In this document: piece after piece, positions 1-5,580 of the stretch
Layout: each line of letters begins with the position of its first letter
How positions within the stretch are numbered: the stretch's first letter is position 1
Origin: an uncultured Oceanobacillus sp.
Lineage (GTDB): Bacteria > Bacillota > Bacilli > Bacillales > Amphibacillaceae
Reading direction: 5' to 3'
NCBI GenBank assembly: GCA_938004015.1
Contig: CALKWU010000084.1
Coordinates: 1 to 8,172 of the forward strand
DNA: 8,172 bases
Program-made: the position numbers and the translations under genes
Notes under the pieces: generated by a model
What the model was told of the DNA's origin: nothing
The model's database searches: none
Seen by the model: only the letters and a program-made list of their open reading frames with translations

Positions 1-543
1 AAAGATCAGACGGTGGAGAAGGATATCGCATTGGATGTTTCCAAAAAACTGCAACGGTATTTGCAACAGGCTGGTGCTCTCGTTTATATGACCCGGGAGA
101 CCGACCATGATTTGGCGGATGAAGATACGCATGGGCTTTCCCGTAGAAAATCAGAGGATATCCGTAATCGTTTGCAATTTATTGAGAGTAAAGATGCCGA
201 TTTTTTTCTTTCGATCCATTTGAATGCATTGCCTTCTGAAAGATGGCGCGGTGCCCAAACATTTTATTACCCATCTTTAGCGGAAAATGCGCATCTCGCC
301 CGGATGATTCAGGCGGAAATCCGTCGTAATTTGGAAAATACCGACCGTGAAGCATTGCAAATCAATGGCGTGTATTTGTTGAAACATGCGGAAATTCCGG
401 GGGCGCTTGTGGAAATCGGTTTTTTGTCGAACGTGGAGGAACGGGAGCTGTTGAAACAGTCGGAGTATCAAGAAAAAATGGCTGCCAGCATCTACCATGG
501 CGTTTTGCGTTATGTTACGGAAGAAGTGCCTGACGAAGAATGA
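1..543 (+). CDS. cwlD: CwlD, N-acetylmuramoyl-L-alanine amidase (5' end cut by window)
   Basis: This is the C-terminal 180 residues of a zinc-dependent Amidase_3 enzyme. The reading frame is open to base 1, so the N-terminal signal/anchor and the first zinc histidine lie outside the window. About 57 residues are missing if the protein matches the roughly 237-residue B. subtilis CwlD. Visible motifs are the zinc-binding Glu in the VEKD segment at the left edge (visible residue 6), the second zinc His in SIHLNA (visible residue 73), and the catalytic Glu in VEIGFLSN (visible residue 138). In B. subtilis, CwlD acts with the deacetylase PdaA to make muramic-delta-lactam in spore cortex peptidoglycan. 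That modification marks the cortex for lytic enzymes at germination. The neighbour salA supports cwlD rather than another Amidase_3 paralogue. The frame is intact and ends in TGA. Confidence 0.9.
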   Translation, partial: KDQTVEKDIALDVSKKLQRYLQQAGALVYMTRETDHDLADEDTHGLSRRKSEDIRNRLQFIESKDADFFLSIHLNALPSERWRGAQTFYYPSLAENAHLARMIQAEIRRNLENTDREALQINGVYLLKHAEIPGALVEIGFLSNVEERELLKQSEYQEKMAASIYHGVLRYVTEEVPDEE

Positions 544-582
544 AAACGCTGTAAGCTAATTGCTTAGATTTTTATCGGATTA

Positions 583-591
583 TGTTATACT
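583..591 (+). promoter_or_regulatory. Candidate extended -10 promoter for salA
   Basis: TG-T-TATACT matches an extended -10 element (TGnTATAAT with one mismatch), about 35 bases before the salA start. No good -35 hexamer lies 16-18 bases upstream, so recognition would depend on the TG extension. This is a pattern match only. Confidence 0.4.
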
Positions 592-611
592 TGTTTTGTA
601 TACACGCAAAT

Positions 612-621
612 AAGGATGGTG
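612..621 (+). promoter_or_regulatory. Ribosome binding site that sets the salA start
   Basis: AAGGATGGTG is an anti-SD match interrupted by one extra T. It lies 5 bases before ATG 627. An earlier in-frame ATG at 582 has no such site and lies inside the putative promoter, so 627 is preferred. Confidence 0.6.
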
Positions 622-626
622 ACAAC

Positions 627-1694
627 ATGCTGACGAAAGAACAAGTGATTGAACTGTTAAGTCCGGTGAAAGATCCTTTTTTACATACAACGTTGAAAGA
701 AACGGATGCCATTAAAAGCGTTACGATAAAAGAAGACAAGAAACATGTCAGTGTCAAAATTGCCATATCCAAATTGAATACTGGCGAGCAAATGTACATG
801 CAACAAGAAATTGTCAATATCCTCAAAAAGAACGGGGCGAACACGGTCGGGCTACGTTTCGAGCAGTTGCCAGAGGATGTGATCAGGAAATATCAGCCCA
901 AGGCAGCCAAAGCGAAAGAAGCTTCCCTAATGGGCGGAAATACAGATACGAATTTCATTGCCGTCGCATCAGGTAAGGGTGGTGTCGGTAAATCCACGGT
1001 GACCGTCAACCTTGGTGTTTCCCTCGCCCGTCTAGGAAAAAAAGTCGGTATCATCGATGCGGACATTTATGGCTTCAGCGTCCCGGATATGATGGGAATT
1101 GAGGACAGACCAGTCGTGCGCGGGAAAAAAATCATCCCGGTGGAACGTTTTGGTGTAAAAGTCATTTCCATGGGCTTCTTCGTGGAAGATAACTCGCCCA
1201 TCATCTGGCGCGGTCCAATGCTTGGAAAAATGCTGAACAGCTTTTTCACTGAAGTGGAGTGGGGCGATTTGGACTACCTGTTGCTCGACTTGCCTCCAGG
1301 AACAGGGGATATTGCGATGGACGTGCATGAATTGCTTCCGACATGTAAAGAAGTGATCGTCACGACACCGCATCCGTCTGCAGCATTTGTTGCTGCCCGT
1401 GCCGGTCAAATGGCGTTGAAAACAAACCATGAAATTCTCGGTATTGTCGAAAATATGGCTTATTATGAAAGCAAAAAAACCGGAGAAAAAGAGTATGTAT
1501 TCGGAAGAGGTGGCGGCGATCGGCTTGCAGAAGTGTTGAAAACGAAAATACTCGGCCGTCTCCCACTGGAGCAACCATATATGGATGAGGAAATCTTCGC
1601 TCCATCAGTATACCAAGAAGACCATCCGACTGGACAAGAATTCCGCCGGATTGCCGCAAAAATTGTGGCAAAAATGGAAGCGGAAGACGAATGA
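627..1694 (+). CDS. salA: SalA, Mrp/NBP35-type P-loop ATPase regulator
   Basis: This 355-residue protein is close to the roughly 352 residues of B. subtilis SalA (YbaL). Residues 1-90 form a MIP18/DUF59-like domain. A ParA/Mrp ATPase domain follows, with the deviant Walker A GKGGVGKS at 116-123, IDADIYG at about 143-149 and DLPPGTGD at 221-228. The CxxC pair that binds Fe-S in classical Mrp proteins is absent: after ENMAYY the chain reads ESKKTGEKEYVFG with no cysteines. This is as I recall for SalA and argues against a plain Fe-S carrier role. In B. subtilis, SalA represses scoC and so raises exoprotease expression. Its activity is tuned by PtkA phosphorylation of a C-terminal Tyr, for which Tyr329 (PSVYQED) is the likely counterpart. 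It lies 83 bases after cwlD and ends in a strong hairpin terminator. Confidence 0.88.
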   Translation: MLTKEQVIELLSPVKDPFLHTTLKETDAIKSVTIKEDKKHVSVKIAISKLNTGEQMYMQQEIVNILKKNGANTVGLRFEQLPEDVIRKYQPKAAKAKEASLMGGNTDTNFIAVASGKGGVGKSTVTVNLGVSLARLGKKVGIIDADIYGFSVPDMMGIEDRPVVRGKKIIPVERFGVKVISMGFFVEDNSPIIWRGPMLGKMLNSFFTEVEWGDLDYLLLDLPPGTGDIAMDVHELLPTCKEVIVTTPHPSAAFVAARAGQMALKTNHEILGIVENMAYYESKKTGEKEYVFGRGGGDRLAEVLKTKILGRLPLEQPYMDEEIFAPSVYQEDHPTGQEFRRIAAKIVAKMEAEDE

Positions 1695-1695
1695 A

Positions 1696-1762
1696 AAGAA
1701 ATCCGTACAACCTGTCATCACCAATCGATCCTTTGGTGTTGGTAACGTTGTACGGATTTTTT
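1696..1762. terminator. Bidirectional terminator between salA and gerD
   Basis: Perfect arms AATCCGTACAAC (1700-1711) and GTTGTACGGATT (1747-1758) extend with A-T pairs. They are followed by a T-run on the plus strand to 1762. A second nested stem, CACCAA (1719-1724) with TTGGTG (1733-1738), fills the loop. The minus strand also has a T-rich, though interrupted, tail after the stem, so the element can serve both convergent genes. Confidence 0.85.
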
Positions 1763-1791
1763 CAATCCCATTGGAACGATTTCCACGGACA

Positions 1792-2439
1792 TCAACTTTC
1801 TTCCCCTTCACCGGATTCTCCGCCCCCTCCTTGTGAACCTCCACCGGAATCACCATCGCTTCCTCCACCACCGGAACCTTCTCCCCCGCCACCGTCTTGT
1901 TTCGCTTGTTCTTCAGCAGCTTTCAGGAGAATTTCTTGTATTTTTGCTTGGAAGAGAGGCGTTTCCAGAGTTTGTTGAATCGTTTCTTCTAAATGGGACC
2001 GGAATTGCTGACTTTTTAAAAGGGATAAAATCATTGCCGAAATTTCAGGATTTTGCAGGAGCTCCAACATTTTTTCTTGATATTCGGCATCGTTCATCAT
2101 ATCTTTCAACCACTTCGTCTGTTCGTCTTGGATTGCATCCGTATAGCCTTTGACGAAACTCGGATCTTCAAATAGGGTTTTCCACATTTCCTTCCCCTTA
2201 TCCGAAACCAATGCTTCGTTGATGGAAGACTTCACGACATCGGATTCGATGACAAGCTCTTGTTTCAATTGTTCCTCTTTCAGGATTTCCATCAATGCTT
2301 TTTTTCCATCCTCAGTCTGCAAAATATCGACGACCATTTTTTTCGTCTGTTCATAATCCGTTTGCTCTTGACCGGATTGGTTGCCGCCGCATGCAGTAAG
2401 CAGGATAATGATGAACAAGAGAGATGAAAACGTCCTCAT
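1792..2439 (-). CDS. gerD: GerD, spore germination lipoprotein
   Basis: This 215-residue lipoprotein begins with a short signal peptide (hydrophobic residues about 4-14). It has a lipobox LTAC whose Cys17 is the predicted lipidated residue. Residues about 25-180 are predominantly helical and charged. The last 33 residues (183-215) are almost entirely Gly, Ser, Glu and Asp. In B. subtilis, GerD (about 185 residues) sits at the inner spore membrane. It is needed for nutrient receptors to cluster in the germinosome and for fast L-Ala or AGFK germination. The start at 2439 is chosen because GAGAGGAGG lies just upstream and the lipoprotein signal begins directly there. An in-frame ATG 12 codons earlier would spoil the signal peptide and overlap the promoter. 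Position between salA and kbaA, on the opposite strand to both, matches the B. subtilis layout. A sigma-G promoter lies upstream. Confidence 0.92.
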   Translation of the reverse strand: MRTFSSLLFIIILLTACGGNQSGQEQTDYEQTKKMVVDILQTEDGKKALMEILKEEQLKQELVIESDVVKSSINEALVSDKGKEMWKTLFEDPSFVKGYTDAIQDEQTKWLKDMMNDAEYQEKMLELLQNPEISAMILSLLKSQQFRSHLEETIQQTLETPLFQAKIQEILLKAAEEQAKQDGGGGEGSGGGGSDGDSGGGSQGGGGESGEGEES

Positions 2440-2445
2440 GACATG

Positions 2446-2451
2446 CCTCCT
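2446..2451 (-). promoter_or_regulatory. gerD ribosome binding site
   Basis: AGGAGG on the minus strand lies 6 bases before the ATG at 2437-2439. It fixes the start at the lipoprotein signal rather than the in-frame upstream ATG at 2475. Confidence 0.8.
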
Positions 2452-2460
2452 CTCGGTATA

Positions 2461-2490
2461 TAATATGAGTGACAAATTTGATAACTATGC
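2461..2490 (-). promoter_or_regulatory. Sigma-G promoter of gerD
   Basis: On the minus strand, GCATA (2486-2490) is followed by an 18-base spacer and CATATTA (2461-2467). Both elements fit the sigma-G pattern GMATR-N18-CATWHTA. The expected start site lies just upstream of the AGGAGG at 2446-2451. Forespore-specific expression of gerD is known in B. subtilis. Confidence 0.75.
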
Positions 2491-2520
2491 ACTTAAAATG
2501 AGGAAAAAACCGACCGTTCG

Positions 2521-2529
2521 TGGTAAAAT
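2521..2529 (+). promoter_or_regulatory. Candidate extended -10 promoter for kbaA
   Basis: TG-G-TAAAAT reads as an extended -10 element about 37 bases before the kbaA start. The hexamer 17 bases further up (AGGAAA) is a poor -35. The site lies upstream of and divergent from the gerD promoter. Confidence 0.4.
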
Positions 2530-2551
2530 ACAAACATACGCAAACATAAGT

Positions 2552-2557
2552 AGGAGG
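2552..2557 (+). promoter_or_regulatory. kbaA ribosome binding site
   Basis: A perfect AGGAGG lies 8 bases before the TTG at 2566, which supports this non-ATG start. No ATG in the frame lies nearby upstream. Confidence 0.8.
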
Positions 2558-2565
2558 ATTTTGCT

Positions 2566-3243
2566 TTGAATATCCGTAAGCTCGTAAAATTTTTATTCCA
2601 TACATTCATCATCGGTGGAGCGAGTGGTCTCATCATCAGTTTTTTCGTCAAATGGGACGCGTATGCCGCCAACTTGAATCCGATTGATTGGATGGAATTG
2701 TTAGGCATTCTTATTTTTTTCATTGGTTTAGGATTAACGTTTTCCGTCATCAGCATGACGGGTTACTTCGCATATTTGTACATCCATCGTTTCGGACTTA
2801 GTCTTTTCCGTTCCTTTTGGCCGACGGTACAAATTTTACTCATTCTTTTTGTATTGTTTGACTTAGTCTACTTCCCATACAGGGGTTCTGATGGAGAAAT
2901 TGGCATATTCTGGCTCATTCTTGGCGTCCTTGCTTTTCTCCTTTATTCTTGGATCGTTGCAAACATCAAACGGAAAGAAACGAACAAATCCGCATTCATT
3001 CCAACATTGTTTTTCATGATTGTCATGACGACGGTCGAATGGACACCGGCATTGATGGCGGAAGGTTCCGACTATATTTGGTTGATGTTTGCCCCACTTC
3101 TCGTCTGCAACACATACCAAATCATCGCTTCCCACCGGATCGCCAATCAGGTGGACGGCAAGTCCAAAATCGATCCAGCAAGAAAAGATCGGACTTCAAT
3201 CAAAAAGAAGAACAAAAAACAATCGGCACCGACGAAAGCATAA
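2566..3243 (+). CDS. kbaA: KbaA, KinB-signalling pathway activator (membrane protein)
   Basis: This 225-residue integral membrane protein starts at TTG. About six hydrophobic spans are visible at residues 7-28, 44-70, 85-104, 112-134, 143-160 and 168-188, joined by short loops. The C-terminal tail from about 195 is hydrophilic and rich in Lys (KKKNKK near 213-218) and is predicted cytoplasmic. In B. subtilis, KbaA (about 198 residues) is needed for activation of the sensor kinase KinB and so feeds the Spo0 phosphorelay at sporulation onset. The extra length here is the basic tail. Identification rests on overall membrane topology, the length of the membrane region, and above all synteny (salA-gerD-kbaA) rather than a catalytic motif. 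It is divergent from gerD across 126 bases and ends at its own terminator. Confidence 0.82.
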   Translation: MNIRKLVKFLFHTFIIGGASGLIISFFVKWDAYAANLNPIDWMELLGILIFFIGLGLTFSVISMTGYFAYLYIHRFGLSLFRSFWPTVQILLILFVLFDLVYFPYRGSDGEIGIFWLILGVLAFLLYSWIVANIKRKETNKSAFIPTLFFMIVMTTVEWTPALMAEGSDYIWLMFAPLLVCNTYQIIASHRIANQVDGKSKIDPARKDRTSIKKKNKKQSAPTKA

Positions 3244-3244
3244 T

Positions 3245-3277
3245 AAATCTGAGTCTTGGACAGACTCAGATTTTTTT
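3245..3277 (+). terminator. Rho-independent terminator of kbaA
   Basis: Arms AAATCTGAGTCT (3245-3256) and AGACTCAGATTT (3262-3273) form a 12-bp stem with a 5-base loop. The T-run continues to 3277. It begins directly after the TAA stop. Confidence 0.92.
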
Positions 3278-3286
3278 ACAAATTTG

Positions 3287-3345
3287 GTGAATTGGCTGGC
3301 CAATATTGTAAAATAATTCACATATTTATTTGCAACCAGCTGCAA
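3287..3345. promoter_or_regulatory. Cluster of inverted repeats upstream of the GH3 gene
   Basis: Three dyads lie in the 184-base gap before the GH3 gene. GTGAATT (3287-3293) pairs with AATTCAC (3315-3321). Nested at its left edge is ATTGGC-TG-GCCAAT (3291-3304). Further on, TTGCA (3330-3334) mirrors TGCAA (3341-3345). None has a T-run, so operator function is more likely than termination. No known regulator could be assigned, and there is no good cre site. Confidence 0.35.
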
Positions 3346-3366
3346 AAATTCATTTTCCACGTGTAC

Positions 3367-3393
3367 TTGCCTCCGGTTGAGGGAAAGTATAGA
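3367..3393 (+). promoter_or_regulatory. Weak candidate sigma-A promoter for the GH3 gene
   Basis: TTGCCT (3367-3372) and TATAGA (3388-3393) resemble -35 and -10 boxes, but the spacer is only 15 bases. They lie 35-60 bases before the start codon, downstream of the inverted-repeat cluster. Confidence 0.3.
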
Positions 3394-3427
3394 ACGGAAT
3401 AGTGAAGAGAAGGAGGAAACATAGTAG

Positions 3428-5545
3428 ATGAATGAAAAACAACCGCACCTGGAAGTGAGAAAAAAGAAGCTGATTGAAGTCGACGGACTGACATTCAAAG
3501 ATTTGAACGGCAACGGAAAATTGGATCCTTATGAAGATTGGCGTTTAAGCCCGGAAGAGCGGGCGAAAAACTTAGTATCGCTCATGACGATTGATGAAAA
3601 ACTTGGGATGATGCTCATCAATTCCCGGAAGATGGGACTTGCACAAGAAGATAAGAGCAAAACGAGTCATGACGGTGTGCTGGATGAAGCCATTATTGAA
3701 CAAGGGGAAACGATTTTTGCAACAAGTAAAGTGTACGGAACGACCCATACTATAGAAAACAGACACTTGCGCCACTTCATCTTGCGCGATAACTTCAGTC
3801 CGGCGGAAACGGCAGAATGGATCAATGCAATGAATGAAGTTGCGGAAGGCACCCGTTTAGGAATTCCGGTTTTAGTCACTTCCAACTCGAGAAATGAGAA
3901 TGGAGAGTCCATTTTCGGAATGAATGATGCGATCGGCATTTTCTCCACATGGCCAGGAACGTTAGGGCTCGCCGCAGCAGCATTAGGTGATATTAAAAAC
4001 GGTGGGGACGCCTCTTTAATCAATGAATTTGCTCGGATTGCCGCAAAAGAATGGAATGCAACCGGGATTAGAAAAGGTTACATGTATATGGCAGATGTTG
4101 TCACTGACCCAAGATGGCAACGTACGTATGGTACTTTTGGAGAAGATCCAGAATTTATCTCAGATGTCATCAGTCGAATCATTGATGAATTCCAAGGAGA
4201 AACATTAGGAAAAGACAGTATCGCTCTAACCGTTAAACACTTCCCTGGTGGAGGAGCAAGGGAAAACGGTTTTGACCCGCATTATGAAGAAGGGAAATGG
4301 AATATTTATCCGACTCCAGGCAGCTTGGAAAAATACCATTTACCTCCATTCCGTAAAGCGGTTGAGAAAGGTACATCCTCCATCATGCCTTATTATTCAA
4401 TTCCAAGCATTAAGAAAAGTGTCGTTCAAGAATTTGAAGGGGAGGATATCCCGTTTGAAGAAGTCGGTTTTGCTTTCAACCATTACTTCTTGCAACATAT
4501 TTTGCGGGATAAATTAGGTTTTAAAGGTTATGTCAACAGTGATAGTGGCATCGTCAACAATATGAGCTGGGGTGTGGAAGAACTAAGCATCGCCGAGCGA
4601 TTTGCCAAAGCAATCAATGCCGGAACCGATATCGTAGCGGATACGAACGACATCGAAAACTTGAAACTCGCTTATGAAAACGGCTGGATCAGTGAAAAAC
4701 GGATTGATGAGGCGAATGTCCGTTTGCTTACGGAAATGTTCGCATTAGGACTATTTGATGACCGGACGTATAACCCACCGGAGGAAGCGGATCGCGTCGT
4801 AAATACGAAAGAGCATTGGGATAAAGCATATGAAGCCCACAAAAAGTCAGTTACCATCTTGAAAAACTCCAATGCGACTTTGCCGCTTACTCCGGATAAA
4901 TTAGAAGGCAAAAAAGTTTATGTCCATGCTTACCATAAGGATAAAGAATCTGTAGAGCATTACAGAAAGCAAGCCCGTGAAGCGGTGGAAGAGTTGAACG
5001 CTTTCACATTCACCGATCAATATGAAGAAGCGGATATCGCCATTCTGTTTTTACAGCCGAAATCCGGTTCTTATTTCGATGCGACACCAGGGCTTTTGGA
5101 GCTTGAAATTACGGAAGACAAACCGCTGAAGGCTCTGGATGGTCGGCCATATCAGGAAACGACACTAAGCGAAATCGACCATTTGAATAAAGTGGCGGAA
5201 AATGTCAGAAACCGCGGCGGAAAAGTGATCATCAGCGTCAATATCATCCTTCCGTGGATTCTTGGCAATGTCGAGCCGCTCGCCGATGCCTTGGTTGTCG
5301 GCTATGATACGTTCTATAAAGCCCAACTGGAAGTCATGCTTGGGAGACATAAGCCATCTGGTGTATTGCCGCTCACACTTCCTGCCAACGAGGAAGTCAT
5401 TGCAGTGGATGAAGATGGACATTGCGTTTCACCTAATGATGTCCCGGGCTATGATAAAGACAATTACATACCAGAAGGAATGACCTATGCGTATATTGAC
5501 AGCGATGGAAATGTGTACAAGCTTGGACATGGCCTGACCTACTAA
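3428..5545 (+). CDS. Glycoside hydrolase family 3, probable cytoplasmic beta-glucosidase-like enzyme
   Basis: This 705-residue two-domain GH3 enzyme hydrolyses beta-linked glycosides with retention; the exact sugar is unknown. There is no signal peptide, so it is predicted cytoplasmic. Residues 25-36 (DLNGNGKLDPYE) are a textbook EF-hand-like calcium loop. The TIM-barrel domain (about 40-445) contains TDPRWQR and GEDP (226-241), substrate-binding KHFPGGG (270-276), and NSDSG with predicted nucleophile Asp372 (codon 4541). The alpha/beta sandwich domain (about 465-655) ends with PSGVLPLTLP, a GH3 hallmark. The acid/base is probably a Glu near LLELEI (556-561). A lone C-terminal segment follows to GHGLTY. 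NagZ-type Asp-His features are not seen, so this is not the muropeptide-recycling enzyme. ATG 3428 follows AGGAGG (3411-3416) by 11 bases, and an in-frame TAG lies directly upstream. It converges on an EIIC-EIIA permease gene, which suggests uptake and hydrolysis of the same sugar. Confidence 0.9.
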   Translation: MNEKQPHLEVRKKKLIEVDGLTFKDLNGNGKLDPYEDWRLSPEERAKNLVSLMTIDEKLGMMLINSRKMGLAQEDKSKTSHDGVLDEAIIEQGETIFATSKVYGTTHTIENRHLRHFILRDNFSPAETAEWINAMNEVAEGTRLGIPVLVTSNSRNENGESIFGMNDAIGIFSTWPGTLGLAAAALGDIKNGGDASLINEFARIAAKEWNATGIRKGYMYMADVVTDPRWQRTYGTFGEDPEFISDVISRIIDEFQGETLGKDSIALTVKHFPGGGARENGFDPHYEEGKWNIYPTPGSLEKYHLPPFRKAVEKGTSSIMPYYSIPSIKKSVVQEFEGEDIPFEEVGFAFNHYFLQHILRDKLGFKGYVNSDSGIVNNMSWGVEELSIAERFAKAINAGTDIVADTNDIENLKLAYENGWISEKRIDEANVRLLTEMFALGLFDDRTYNPPEEADRVVNTKEHWDKAYEAHKKSVTILKNSNATLPLTPDKLEGKKVYVHAYHKDKESVEHYRKQAREAVEELNAFTFTDQYEEADIAILFLQPKSGSYFDATPGLLELEITEDKPLKALDGRPYQETTLSEIDHLNKVAENVRNRGGKVIISVNIILPWILGNVEPLADALVVGYDTFYKAQLEVMLGRHKPSGVLPLTLPANEEVIAVDEDGHCVSPNDVPGYDKDNYIPEGMTYAYIDSDGNVYKLGHGLTY

Positions 5546-5580
5546 AAAAGTGCCAGACAAATTAAGTCTGGCACTTTTTT
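5544..5580. terminator. Bidirectional terminator shared by the GH3 and EIICA genes
   Basis: A perfect 15-bp stem runs from AAAAAAGTGCCAGAC (5544-5558) to GTCTGGCACTTTTTT (5566-5580) with a 7-base loop. A-runs and T-runs at both ends make it functional in either direction. It overlaps the GH3 stop codon on the left and touches the transporter stop on the right. Confidence 0.93.

Noticed and set aside
552..573. Possible terminator after cwlD: TAAGC and GCTTA flanking TAATT, then T-rich sequence.
   Set aside because: Only five AT-rich base pairs with a gap before the T-run; too weak to call.
1032..1574. Long open frame on the minus strand inside salA.
   Set aside because: It is antisense to a clearly functional Mrp-type ATPase, has no ribosome site and no recognisable domain.
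1797..1905. CT-rich repetitive plus-strand tract that also gives a proline-rich reading frame.
   Set aside because: It is the reverse complement of the GerD Gly/Ser-rich tail, and the frame has no ribosome site or gene context.
3278..3427. Search for a T-box, riboswitch or antiterminator in the GH3 leader.
   Set aside because: No terminator/antiterminator pair or conserved riboswitch core could be seen; only short dyads are present.
3428..5545. Identification of the GH3 protein as NagZ (beta-N-acetylglucosaminidase of cell-wall recycling), given the cortex-related neighbours.
   Set aside because: It is a two-domain 705-residue enzyme with KHFPGGG and NSDSG motifs, an EF-hand loop and a full C-terminal sandwich domain; NagZ-type motif features are not seen.
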